64,000 nt of DNA from Paramecium pentaurelia (lineage: Eukaryota; Ciliophora; Oligohymenophorea; Peniculida; Parameciidae). The stretch is taken from positions 485,891 to 549,890 of the forward strand of contig CAJJDO010000009.1 of assembly GCA_905183005.1 (NCBI GenBank). Direction: 5' to 3'. The notes under the pieces were generated by a model that saw nothing but the letters and a program-made list of their open reading frames with translations, made no database searches and was not told where the DNA came from. Within the stretch, counting starts at the first letter, position 1. Every line of letters begins with the position of its first letter. Positions 1 through 12,302 of this stretch are shown here, piece by piece. A program made the translations under genes and the position numbers.

Positions 1-1866
1 TTCTGATTTCGTCCTATTTCAGAGTTGATCTAAAAAATATTGGAATTTTATTATTATTATGGTAATAGAATTTACTATTAAACTTAATTTTTTTAAAGTG
101 TTAAGGGTACCTATGGAAATATTTATTAAGGTAATTTTTAGTTATTGGTTTCCAAATTTTAAATTGGTTTTTCTTTAGGAAAGAATCTAATTCCTTAACA
201 TTAGCCATCTGAATTTAAGTCAGGTTGATTAAATTAGAGTTAATTTGGTTAATTTCTAATTTTTTAGTTATCTTAAAATTAGAAATTTTAAACAGGTGCC
301 TTGGGAAACTATTATGCTTATATTTTTTGGAAATTTTGTATTCCTGTATTATTTTATTAAGGTATTATTTAAGGAATTTATGTAAGAGGAATCTATTTGA
401 AGCCATTATTTTGATCTTTTGATTAATTTTAGTGAATATTTGGAACAAAAGGTTTAACATCCTTGTTATTAATTATTCCTTAAGAGTTCTAATATATTAT
501 TTATAATAAGCATACTTTAAAAATTGATTAACAACTAGCCTCATGAACTTATTGGGAAGATTTATTTACATAAATTTTGCATTATTAACATTGAAAAGTA
601 TCTTAAGCATTAAATTTAGGATCCATCAAAGAGAGACCTAAGTCTTAAAATTATTATTATTAATTAAATAAATAATAAATTTTTAAATACCAAATAAGAC
701 TCTATAAAAGTTCATATTTTTTGAAGAAAAAGAATACTAAAAATTGTCCCAATTGATATTAATTTTCTTATAGTTTAATTAAATTTTGATATATCATTGT
801 AATTAAAAATGGTATATACTCTTAGATTGAATATCAAAAATTATGAATATTATTACACATAAATATAGATTAATTTAAGAAGAGAAAGTGTATTAAGTAG
901 AGGATGAAAAATAAGGACACTAATTAAAAAAAAAAAAGAATTATGAAAAGAAAAGCTATAAGAAAATAATTAAAATCATAATTGAGACACAAATATTGAA
1001 CTTAATTTTGATATTATTTGATTTAAATCAAATGTTTAACTATTTTTATTATTCTAGTATCTTTTTGGAATTTTATTAAGATTTCAAATAATTACAAAGT
1101 AATTCAATATATAATTTAATTAAAAACCTCTAATATTACTTTTGATATTTAATAGATATTAGGTTACAATATTAATGAATATTCTAATTAGATATCTACA
1201 TTATGCCAAAGCTAATATTTAATATTTATGAATTAAAAAATCTATTTTTTTTTTAAATACCTACTAAAATGAATAGAAAATAAGTCTTGATTTTTTCATC
1301 TTAAAGATTTAGCTCTATAAGGTCTGCATAATCAGAATATGTAATAAAATTCTATTAAAATTGCATAGATTTAAATCAAATCTAATTCGTTTTGATCATA
1401 TTCATAATTTTAAAATATTCCTATTCAAATTAGATTCATATATTTTTGTTTATTTTTTAATTACTTTTTAATTAAACTAAAATTAATATTAGATTAATCA
1501 ACTTTCTCAGCTTTATTGAAAGCACTAATGCTAAAAGATAAATTTTTTTTCTTGATATCTTTTTTTCATTAAGAAAGATATCAGTATAAAAAACAGCTAA
1601 TTCAATAGTTTTAAGATAAATTATATTTTAGAAAGTATTCATTTTAAATGATATATATAATACTAAGATTAACAATTATATGAGACAGTCTTTTTTGGAA
1701 ATGGTTTCATTTGCTAATTTATTTTAGACTGCAATCGGTTTTGACTTGATTGTTATTGAATTTTACTTATTCTTTAGCATTCGATTCATTAATTAAAAGG
1801 TAATTTTGCATAATTTATTTTATATAATAAGGAATCATAGATTAAATTAAATGCAATTATATTTTT
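1..1866. other. Long AT-rich stretch without a recognisable gene
   Basis: No frame on either strand stays open under the ciliate code (TGA as only stop) while also showing recognisable domains. A frame at 225-422 is open even under the standard code, but its product is a Leu/Ile-rich string with no motif. A 1.9-kb gap is long for this window, where most gaps are under 300 bp. It could be subtelomeric or decayed sequence. No telomeric C4A2/C3A3 repeat is present. A hairpin lies at 1553-1583. Confidence 0.5.
1553..1583. repeat. Inverted repeat (hairpin)
   Basis: TGATATCTTT and a matching AAAGATATCA arm flank a short loop. The stem is about 13 bp with one mismatch. It lies in a non-coding stretch, about 280 bp upstream of the Kelch gene. 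No function is evident. Confidence 0.5.
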
Positions 1867-3922
1867 ATGAATAGTAATAATAACTTGAATACAAATTCAA
1901 GTGAGAAAGTTGATATTGGTTTACTTCTGAAAAAATTCAAATAGGCAAACACTAAACTTAGTCCATTGCCATTAGAATAATTTCAAAAAGTAGCCTTTGA
2001 TAGCAATATAGAACTGTTATAACAATTACCTAATTGTGAGAAAACATCCTTTATGAGATTTAAAGAACTTAATTAAGGTGCTGTGAGTGAACTAAAAAGA
2101 TCATTCCTATAGTCTAAATTAATATGGAATAATTATGGTCATTCATTATTTACAGAAGATCTTTTAGATTAACCAAAATATTATACATCAAGAAAAATGT
2201 AAATGATTCATAATAGAGATACATTTAGAAAAATAAAGGAACAGTATAAAAAATAGGAAGAATCATCTATTGAAGAAGTAAAGAAATATTTTAAAAAAAT
2301 TAAATCGAAAGGTCCTGATATCAAATCTTATCCATCTTTATAATATTAAGATTTGTAAAGAATGGAATCTATAAGAAGACAAATAAGAATTAGTAAAATA
2401 AATGATCAAAATAATAACAATAAAGATGCTTAAGAAATGCAAATTAAACTCAGTGAATAAATAAACGAAATTAAAATTAAAAGGCAAAATGTTTACATAT
2501 ATAAGGATGTATAAATTCAATGGTAACCATCTTCAAGAAATGGCAGCACTATGCTCTCTTACAATCATCACTTATATTTGTATGGTGGAGCAGGAGCTAA
2601 GTAAAATGAAGACTTTTGTTGTGCTTCTGTTGATAAAAGTGTAATCATTAAATATCTTAGAAATTTACAAATGGTAATAGATAAAACTAGATGATTAACA
2701 ATAAAACGGTTTCAGAAGTAATCATTCAGCTGCACTATATAAAAACTTTATGGTCATTTTTGGTGGAGAAGTTCATTAAATACCTAATAATAAAAGAATA
2801 TTTAGTGAAATTACATGTGATATTAGGATTATTAATTTAAGTAAATTTATCCTCTAAATTAATTAGTCTCTAATGAACTTAAGGTTTTTAAGTAAACAGG
2901 TATCATTCCTCCAAGAAAATCTCATATTGCAGAAGTAATTGGAAGGAGTATGATTGTTCATGGAGGAATTGATATTAAAGGTTAATATCTTAGAGATATT
3001 ATTGCTTTTGATTTAATTACTTAAAGATGGAGTTAAGTTATAACTGAGCAGAACAGTTGTTTTCTTGATGGAGTTGCCTTTCATAAATCTGCTGCTGTCT
3101 ATTTTAGTCATCAAATTGAACTTTATAAAAGTGATAATGATAGTAAATTAAGTAATCAAGGTGTCTATATATTTGGTGGTTTTGATAAAAATGGACATTA
3201 CTTAGATGGTTTAATAAGAATTGATACAACAACTAAACCTGTAGGACTTGAATAAGTTTAAACAAAGGGAATGTCTCCAAGTATCTCATTTATTTTAATT
3301 TATAGTTGGTCGTTGTTAACATTCAATGAATTATGTGGATAAATATTAATTGCTTGTTATTTATGGAGGAAAGAATGATGATCTAAATATTAATGGATTC
3401 CTCAATGATCTTCATCTTTTGGATATTAAAAATCAAACTTGGATAAGTGTAGATATTAAAGGTAATTAAGTTGCAGGAAGATGTAATCATACTTCTTCTT
3501 GTATTGACTCAAGACTTTACATATTTGGAGGATACAATTATTCAGGATTTATTAAGAGTGATTTATTGGTAGTTGAATTAGATCCTATTCTAATTTAAAA
3601 GTTAAGTTCTGAAGATGATTATGTTGAAAAACCACTCAAATAATAATTGAAAGTTACATTTAAAAATGAAATAAAAAAAGATCATTTATAAGACATAAAA
3701 GAATAAATAAATTAAATATGTGGATAACCATAAAAATAATAAAATTCTTTGCAAAAATATAGAAGAATAAGTGATGTATTAGGTTCATCAAATTTTAAAG
3801 AACTTAAATTTTAATCCTAATAAATTAAAAATGGAGGAAAATAATAAGAAGTTGGAGGTAATCCTTCTGATATAATAATAAAAAATTTGAAAAGAACAAT
3901 GACTACAATTGTAAATTCATGA
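1867..3922 (+). CDS. Kelch-repeat protein
   Basis: Predicted protein of about 660 residues once three introns (2618-2639, 2841-2866, 3281-3305; 22, 26 and 25 nt) are removed, which leaves exactly 661 codons. The first 200 or so residues are charged and helical. They are followed by beta-propeller repeats with the Kelch signature: a glycine pair after hydrophobic residues (LYLYGG, MVIFGGE, VYIFGG, LLVIYGG, LYIFGGY) and the preceding R(S/C)xH motif (GFRSNHSAA, GRCQHSM, GRCNHTS). The tail is basic and Gln-rich. Kelch propellers usually bind protein partners. The partner is unknown, and no BTB or F-box domain is visible. The start is the first ATG of the open frame. Confidence 0.85.
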
Positions 3923-4103
3923 TGAACAAATATTGATTAATTTTTAGAAAATAATTATAAAATCTTATAGTTTTTCAATTTTAATAATTCTTTTCTATAT
4001 TTTTTTTAATTTACTCAAACTAACTTATTTTGAATGATAATAAAATGATTGATATATATAAAAATGATTTAAAAGATTTAAACATATAAGATTTTCAATT
4101 ATA

Positions 4104-4870
4104 ATGATATTTTCTCTTTAATTTACGTAAATCAAATATTGATTATCATATTCTGAGCACAGATGAAAAAAAAGAAGCTATTGAAGCATTAGCAGCTAAT
4201 CCTTCAGATGAAAACTTTGAAATCTAGAGTTAAAAGTATAATACTACAATTAGAAATTTAAAGAGATGGTTTAATTAAGGTTATGTTAGAAAATAAGGAT
4301 GTGGAAGGAAAAGAGTAAATCCATAAGCAGTTGCAGAACTTGAATAATGGATCTTGACTGAAACAAAGAAAGGAGGAAGGAAAATTACTAGAGACTTTAT
4401 TAAATCTAAAGCCCTTGAAATCTTCAATAGTGATACATTTAAAGCATCAAAAATGTGGATGGATAAATTTCTTTCTGAATATGATATCAAATTTAAAGTT
4501 TAAACAATATTACAGGAACATGGATGTTTATCAAAATTATAAGAAGTTAAATTTAAATAGGAGTAAAAATCAAGAAGAGAAAAGGAATCTGAAAGTTTGG
4601 AAACTAAGAGATTAGTTAAAAATGAATCATAAGAATAAATTTAAACTGATTTAAATGTTAAATAAGGTTTGGAAGAAAAAGTATATGTAGAAGATTTTTT
4701 TTTGGATTAAGATGCTATTAATTTATTTTCTGATTCTTATGAAATCTAAAGTAGACAAAACTAAGTTGAATTATAATAATTTTCTGAATAATTTATTCCA
4801 AAATTAACTTTTCTAGGAGACAGCTATGAAGATATTTATATAGGATATTATATATAATATTTTATAATGA
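4104..4870 (+). CDS. CENP-B/Tc5-type helix-turn-helix DNA-binding protein (3' end uncertain)
   Basis: The central part resembles the paired HTH arrangement of CENP-B and Tc5/pogo-type transposases. First comes a Psq-like segment (NLKRWFNQG...GCGRKRVNP). A CENP-B-type HTH follows, with ELEQWI, KITRDFIKSKAL and FKASKMWMDKFL, matching the family signature FKAS..W...FL. No DDE catalytic domain follows, and the C-terminal part is acidic and Gln-rich, so it looks like a stand-alone DNA-binding protein or domesticated transposase fragment. A 31-nt intron (4127-4157) joins a short first exon to the main frame. No in-frame TGA occurs before the next gene's ATG, so the end given is a guess. Confidence 0.6.
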
Positions 4871-4950
4871 AATTTTATTTAAAGGAAAATATGATGTAAT
4901 GTAAATGTTTTGACTAAATGTTATAATTTATTGAATCATTTTATATAATA

Positions 4951-6869
4951 ATGAAATATTCTTTATTGATAATCTTTGTGTTAATTTGTATCACATATAC
5001 ATAATAAACACCAGAATAACATCTCAAAAAAGAAATAATAAAAAAAATAGCTAATTATGTAGGTATTGAATTACCACATGAGTATATAATTTCATTATTT
5101 TATTAGTTTACATTTATTTTGCTTACCATGTAAATTGATGATGAAACAAGTTTAAAAATTCTCAAGGAACACCTTATTGACAATCATCAAAAAAGAGTAT
5201 CTAGCACTTTGTCCTCATTTCTATAATATGCCTCATTGTCTTGGCAAAAGTAAATAATATCATGATGAATTTGCTGTGCACTTTATTGAGTAAGAAAATT
5301 GAATAATTTATAGTAATTATTTAAAACCATCAAATGCTTGTTAAGTATTAGGAGCTTGTAAAGTGGAACATTAACCTTAAACTTTAAAAGAATATATAAA
5401 TGAAGTTATGCATGATAAACTTACAAAAGAACAATAATAAAGATGGAAAGAATAAGCTGAAGCATTGCTTATAAATAATAAAGATTATAAAGTAGTACAA
5501 TACACAGATTTGCATATTGATACAGAATACTCTGAAGGAGCTGATGCTTTTTGTAATGCTCCTCTTTGCTGTAGAAAAGAATATGGAACACCAAAAGATC
5601 CTAATAAGGGAGCTTAATATTGGGGAACTTTGGCTAGTTGTGATTTACCATTTAGAACAGTTTAAAATTTATTATAATTCACAAAAGAGAATATAGATCC
5701 TGATTTTATAATTTGGACAGGAGATAGTATCGCACATGATGTTTGGCAATAATTTTAATCAAATTAAACTATTCCAACAAGAATAATAACTGAAGAAATA
5801 TAAAAGACTATGCCAACAACATAAGTATATGCAATGTATGGAAACCATGAAGCTTATCCTGCAGAATAATATGATATGATTGGAGAGTCAACTTAATGGT
5901 TAAGAGATGAAACATCAGAAATGTGGAAATAATATTTAAGTTAAGAAGCATATTATTAATTAAGAAGAAATGGATACTATTCTTAAATAGATGAAAAAAG
6001 AAATCTAAAAATTATTGCTTTAAATTCTTAAGCTTATGATTATGATAATTTCTTTTTAATGGAAGGTGTTACAGATCCAAGGGGAATGTTAAAATGGTTA
6101 ATATAAGAATTGTAGGATGCAGAATCAAAAAATTAATTTGCTATTATTATTGCACATATTCCACCAGGTGATATTTCATGTAATTCATAATGGGCAGATC
6201 GTTTCAGTGTTGTTATTGAAAGATTTGAACATGTTGTATCTGGCCTTTTTTATGGTATTAATTAAATTAATTAAATCTAGGACATACTCATTCTGATTAA
6301 ATATCTCATATAAGATCTAGAATTGATGGTAGATATATTAAAACTATATATATTGCACCTTCAGTAACAACATTTACAAGATATAATCCATCTTTTAGAG
6401 TATTCTATTTTAATGGGAAAACTAATTAAATAATAGATTTTTCTTAATATAGATTAGATCTTGCAAAAGCTAATAAAGAAGGATAAAATGCAATTTTAAA
6501 TTGGAATATAGCTTATAATTTTTTAGAATATTATGGATTATAAAGTTCAAGAATAGAAGATGTTTAAACTTTAGGTTATAAGATGAGACATGATGAAGAA
6601 ATATTAAAGAAATATATTTATAGTTATGCTACTGGAAGTGAAGTTCGTTATAAATAACATTTAAAGTATATTGAATTTATAATTATTATAGAGATTTGAA
6701 AAAATTATTTTTAAAAAAAGGAACAAGAAACTATTTCATTTGTGGAGTAGAAACAGCTACTTATGATGATTGGTTTAGTTGTATTGGATTTATTGAATCT
6801 TTATAGGATTCTGCTTAAATTAGATATAAAATATATGAATCATTCTATGGAAAATGGTTAAAAGATTGA
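4951..6869 (+). CDS. Acid sphingomyelinase-like phosphodiesterase
   Basis: Secreted or lysosomal enzyme of the ASM family, which cleaves phosphocholine from sphingomyelin. An N-terminal signal peptide (MKYSLLIIFVLICITYTQQ) is followed by a saposin-B-like domain with paired cysteines (FCLPCKLM, LCPHFYNMPHC). A calcineurin-like metallophosphatase domain follows with all metal motifs: DLHID, GDSIAHD, GNHEAYP, AHIPPG and GHTHSD. Introns at 5082-5106 and 5290-5313, one near 6254 inside the last metal motif region and one near 6665 restore the frame. The saposin plus phosphatase order matches animal acid sphingomyelinase. The residue pattern does not prove substrate choice among sphingomyelins. Confidence 0.88.
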
Positions 6870-6876
6870 TAAATAG

Positions 6877-6897
6877 ATATATATATATATATATATA
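6877..6897. repeat. AT dinucleotide microsatellite
   Basis: An uninterrupted run of alternating A and T between two convergent gene ends. Similar runs occur at 51361-51379 and 54727-54747, also outside coding sequence. Confidence 0.8.
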
Positions 6898-6906
6898 CAA
6901 ATGGAA

Positions 6907-8560
6907 TCAAGAAATACTATTTTTCATAACTTTATAAATTTATCTTAATTAATTTATCTTATATTCTTATTGTTCTATTTCTTCATTATCAAAATGCAAA
7001 GGAGTGTATCTAAATCTATGTTCTGTTGACATTCTCTCTGTTTAATATGCTTTTTCAAATAATTCTTATGGAATTTTGTTTAAAATTCTAATATTAGAGA
7101 ATTCTAATTTAGGAATTGAAGTTGTTGATGAACATTCTGTTTTTATAACTTTTTTAATTTATCTATTAGTTTCCTATTACAAATTCATTTTAACAAACAT
7201 AGGTTATTTTTTTATTTACATATCTTTAGGTTGATAATATCCAATAGGAGGTATAGTATTTTTACTAAGATTTTTTCCTAACTTAGGTGAATTATTTAAT
7301 TAAGTGTTAGCTCTATGTTAGACGATACCACCATTCAGCTATAGTTTTTAATTTAATAATGTAAGTGGTTTCTACTCAACAAATTCAGTCTGAATTCTCA
7401 AATTAAATTTTTTTTCTAATCTAGAAACATTCGTTAAATTGGCCCATTCTGTATTATGATTAATTGTATAAACATCTTTTAAAAAATTTATTTTTGATTT
7501 TGTATGTTCACTTTTACTATTTATAAGTTTCTTGATATATAATATTATACCTTTTTATTAGATTTCTTTTTTTATGTTGATTTTTGTGAAGTATTTCTTT
7601 TGTGGTTTATTTGTAGTTTACCTAAAGAATCTCGTTCTTAAATGAAAGGTACAAAGACTTATTAAGTTAAGTGAGATTGAACTTCTTTTTCTTGTAATTA
7701 TCTTAATTTATGCATTAATATTTGATTTGTTGATATATATTATACAAACATTATAATTAAATATTTTCATATAGTAAATCTGAAAGGAGAAACAATCAAT
7801 CATGAACATAAGCCTTTTCTTTTATTATTTCCTTTGTTTTCCACTTGATGATATTTTTTCATCCTGTTATTATTTATATTCATTTATTTGCTTAAGTTAT
7901 TATTTATATATATCCTTATCATACTCTGACTTCATTTTGTTTAGATAACTTATTTATTAATATATAAAGATAGATATTTTCTTTATTAATATTATTAAAG
8001 AACTTTTTATCCTATATTTTATTTGATCTTTTCATATAATAATAGGATAGATTAAGTAATATATTTAAAATATGATTTCTCATTTCATCATAATTAACTT
8101 CTTACTTACTAATATTTATTTAATTAATCATCTACATATCTATAGATCCTGAATATATATTAATTTAATCATTATAATGGATAGAGAGATCAATTTATCT
8201 TTTTAATATCCATTGAAAGAATTATTGTCCAAAATTAATAATTTTAATCTATTTAATAATTGAAAATCAATTAAAGATTGTATTTTGCATCCATTTATAC
8301 CAAAGTAAATTAATAATTACAATTTAACTATATTTAAGCATCTATTATATAAAGTATGTTAATTTTCTAAAATAGATATTCCTTAATAATATATGGTATT
8401 AAATCTATAGGTTTTTTTTCCTATTTCATTACATATTCATCAATTTGAAAATACTTGAATTTATTTCTATTTTTTAATTTAAAGATGATAAATAAAGGAT
8501 TCTTCCTTGAATTTGATTAAAAATTTAAAAGCATCTTGGTACTTTTCAAGTATTTTGAAG
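6907..8560 (-). CDS. Leucine-rich-repeat protein, multi-intron, structure only partly resolved
   Basis: The minus strand holds a chain of TGA-free frames that need several short introns to join. The N-terminal third carries LRR-like text (LIDFQLLNRLKLLILDNN, then KLISLSI). The middle is helical and Asn/Lys-rich. The C-terminal half (about 7751 down to 6907) is a clear single frame ending at TGA 6907-6909, Gln/Lys-rich with segments such as NTEWANLTNVSRLEKKF. A 34-nt intron near 7900 and a 20-nt intron near 7540 fit well. The start codon is not certain, and I may have merged two genes (a C-terminal one could start at 7751). Function is unknown. Confidence 0.45.
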
Positions 8561-8612
8561 GGAAGTAATGATAGATGATATTATATAATGTTTATAATAT
8601 TTAATAATATTA

Positions 8613-9672
8613 ATGGCCGAATATTCTAACTCATTTTCGAAATAATTTAGAGAGGATTAAGAGGAATTTTTGAATATTGCCATAAAGAAATGGAAATTTC
8701 ATAAGAATTTCAAAAGAAATCTGATAATATTTAGCATAATTGGTATGAGTATTTGTAACATAGGAATATTTTTATTGGTCTTCGCAATAATATTTTTAGT
8801 ATTCAATTTACAAATAGTTGAAAAGGAAGTTTATTATGGGTCATCATGTACAACAAATCAACTTAATTGTGAAATACCAATTGAAATATCAAGTGATATG
8901 ACAGCACCAATTTTTGTTTACTACTAACTGGAAAATTTTTACAGAAGAAATAGAAATTATTTCAAATCAAAATCTGTTGAATAATTGAAAGGGAATGTAG
9001 ATGCTGACTTATCCAATTGTGGGGATTATTAAACTAATTCTGATATGGGTAGCTATTTGAAATTAATAAAAATACAGAGAAAGTGAAATCATATGGTGGC
9101 AATACATTAAATAAGAGTGAGAATGCGTTTCCATGTGGTGAGATAGCCTACACATATTTTACTGATACATTTAAATTAAAAGATTCTAAAGGATAATTTG
9201 TTGAAATTGATGAAACTGATATAGCTTGGGAAAGTGATAGGGAATATAATTTCAAAAACCCTAAGGGATGGGAAAAGTTTGCTTGGACCAATATTGAAGA
9301 TGGTACAATGTTTTAAATGAACTAAAGAACACTTTATGGTTTGGATGAGAACAGCCGGGTAGGGTAGATTAAAGAAATTATGGGGTAGAATTTAAAATGA
9401 TCTAAGTAAAGGACAATATATATTGATTGTAAATAATAGTAATTTTGTTTATTTATTTATTAGCTTACGAAGAGTAATTGTATTCATCTGATATGGTTAA
9501 GAGCTTCTTTATGACAACAACAACAATATTTGGATAAAAAAATATGGTAAAAATGAATTTGAATTAATAGGTTTTGGTTGGTTCATATTTTGCTGGAGCT
9601 TTTATATGTTTATGCTCAATCATTGTTCTTGTTGTTATATACTTTAGAGATAAGAGAAGAAAAATAATTTGA
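8613..9672 (+). CDS. CDC50/LEM3-family P4-ATPase beta subunit
   Basis: About 327 residues after removing three introns (29, 22 and 25 nt; 328 codons exactly). The protein has the two-membrane-span layout of CDC50 proteins. A cytosolic N-terminus is followed by a transmembrane helix near residues 35-65. A large extracytosolic loop contains FPCGEIAYTYFTDTF, close to the family's conserved PCG...A...FNDTF stretch. A second helix near the C-terminus precedes a basic tail. In other eukaryotes the CDC50 subunit escorts flippases that move aminophospholipids across the plasma membrane and Golgi. The start is the first ATG and lies just upstream of a basic cytosolic segment. Confidence 0.88.
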
Positions 9673-9704
9673 TTATTTAATTTATTAATTTATAACAAAC
9701 ATAT

Positions 9705-11153
9705 ATGAAGGCAGATAGTTTTTAAACTAAATTCCTAGCATAATAGATTAAGAATAAAATTGAACATAAAAACTATTACTCCTCTTTTAATCTTGGAAAT
9801 AGTGTATTTACATCAAAAATGAAATCAGAAGAGTCAATTGATAAAAAGCTATCTGCTAGTTAACCAATGTCTCCTAGTTATTTAAAAGCCATGAGAGCCT
9901 TATAAGATAGAATAAGAACTCTAGAAGGAGAAAATGGTATTCTCAATGAGTAAATTGTATGATTCAATCATTATACATTTATAGAATATATCGTAAAATT
10001 ATTGTACAACTGCTCATGTAAAAAGTAAATAAAGAAATAAAGTTGAGAAACTATTAAGTACTATGACAAAGCATGATGTATTTTAAAAAGATAAAAATGA
10101 TGAAAAAGATTAAAAAATAAAGGAACTGGACAAGAAATTGAGATAATCAGAAATAGATAATGAGGATAAGATTGCTTATATTCATTCTGATTATAAATTT
10201 TAGATTAGTTAGAATGAATCAAAGATTAGAGAATTAACAGAAGAAATTAGTAATATGTAATGTAAAATTCTTAATTAGATAACAATAATTACATTTGAAT
10301 TTGGATACAAATGAGAGTTATAAAAAAAAGATTACTTAATTAAATTAATAATTGCAAAAAGAAAAATAAGTAATTGTATTTCATTTATAAATAGATTACT
10401 CTTAATTATTAATTATAATTAGATACATTTGTTAAAAGTAGTAAATAATGGAATGAGAGTATGTCTAAAATGAATTCAGATATAAAATAATACAAAGAAT
10501 AAATACAAGAATTATAACAATATTTAGATTGGTATACTACTCAATATCCTGTTGATAAATTCTAAAATATGGAATTTGAAATTAAATAATTATAAACTAA
10601 AAATGTTGATTTAATAAACTAATTGGATTAATAAAGATAATAAAATTCTTAATTACTTTCAGATATTTAATTACTTAAATTATAATATGAAAGAATAGAA
10701 TCTCAAAAACATAAATAAATAGAGTAATTAAATGCCAAAATCTTTGAATTATAATTATTAGTATAAAGATAGGACTCAAAAGATTAATATTAATAGACTT
10801 CAAATAAAAAATAAGTCAAAAAGTCTTCAATTACTCAAGTACCTACTTCAGAATAAGAATAAATTAAATAAACAACTGATGATGACAATAGTATTGTAAT
10901 TATTAAAAAGAATAATGAAGATATTTAAGAATATGAAAATATTTCAAGATAAATAATTAAATTGGAATTAATGTTAGAAGAACTTGACTAAAAATATGAT
11001 TAAATTGTAAAATAAGCTTAAATTGAAACAGAAATGAAAGTAAAATAAACTTTGAGATAAGAATTAATTTAAATATTGGCTTAAATTAAGGATATAAACT
11101 AATAAATTAATCTATTGATTTCTTAGTAAAAATCTTTGAAAACTAGATTATGA
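9705..11153 (+). CDS. Coiled-coil protein, uncharacterised
   Basis: The protein is of the order of 450 residues. A short N-terminal segment includes a Ser/Pro patch (SASQPMSPSY). After it the sequence is almost wholly heptad-patterned and rich in Gln, Lys, Glu, Asn and Ile/Leu, as in long alpha-helical coiled coils. Introns of 28, 22 and 25 nt restore the frame (near 9957, 10257 and 10370). It starts 33 bp after the CDC50 stop and its end converges on PEX16. No catalytic domain is visible. A structural or cytoskeletal role is a guess from composition. Confidence 0.7.
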
Positions 11154-11202
11154 TTTTACTATTAAATATAATATAATTTATAATAATACAAATACTTTAA
11201 CT

Positions 11203-12086
11203 TCATAATAATAAACATTTTGATGATCTTAGGTCTAATAGTCCTATTACTATTCGATGAAGTATGTTTTCTTCTTTTAAAAATACTCCTAATATTTTAT
11301 TTAAGCATTTCTACTTTAAGATCTGAGTATAAAATGGATTCCTAAGAATATAGCATATCTAAAATATCAACAATATTTACAATCGCATCTTTTGCTCTTA
11401 AATTAAGTTCTTCTTCCTAACTTTTTCTAAAGATTTGAATTTTGAATTGAATTAGAAATCTTAAGATATCAATTGATAATGAAATTAAGTAAGGTGAATA
11501 ACTTCTAGTTCCAAACTTTAAAATGCAAGAACAATAAATTAAAGGTCGTAAAAGATATAGTATTTCTCCTATTTAGATCTACAGTTTAATAATGATAATA
11601 CTCTTAAGATATTGAATTAGGATTCATAATCTCTCTTTTTTAAATCATTAGGAATAGGTAATGTTTTTATTATCGAAACTTATTTATCTCCAATAATATC
11701 ATATAAACCTTAATTAAATTCAGGCATAGGCTCTATGGCTTTTTATAGTTACTCTTTTGCCAATTTGATATCCATAACAGGAGAATCTTTTTACAATCCT
11801 CCCCATTTCTCTAAGAATAAATTTACCGCTGAATCTTCTCGATGGTCAGCTTCTCCAAATTTATTATTATTTGATATCATCAATCCATATTTATCAATTA
11901 TATGCCATTTTCTTAATTTAACAAATAATTTCAAAAACTCAAGTATTAAAAAGTTTTAGTATATTCTTTCTTGATTTAATGTATAAATTTACTTTCAGGC
12001 AATTTTCCAAAATATTCTGTAAGAAATTCTATAACCTAAATAATTTGGATTGCTTTAGGAATATGTTATTTTTATAAAAATTACAT
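11203..12086 (-). CDS. PEX16: Peroxisomal membrane protein PEX16 (peroxin-16)
   Basis: PEX16 family features include an N-terminal helical block and the segment KFGEADHRED before a Ser/Pro linker. Next comes the diagnostic ILYLLRPLIY with GTRSYSPYLISLSIDILRF, matching the family's LRPL.Y....G..SW.PWL.SL..D pattern. In other eukaryotes PEX16 sits in the ER and peroxisome membrane and helps insert peroxisomal membrane proteins. Two 23-nt introns restore the frame from ATG at 12084-12086. The last 30-40 codons are not settled, because the TGA at 11203-11205 needs one more small frame-shifting intron. Its presence implies that the organism makes peroxisomes. Confidence 0.8.
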
Positions 12087-12302
12087 AAATTATTAAAATA
12101 AGTAAATGATTTATTTAAGAATAAGAATAAAATGAAAAGTTCTGGCTTTATAGTAGTCTATTATTGAATATTAAATTTACATAATTTTGATAATAAAATA
12201 AAAATCACAAATCTAATTATAACGAATTTTTTTCTGATAAAAACAAAATTCAGGTCTTAATTAACTAGAAAAATAGATATTTATTAATTAAAATAAATTT
12301 TA

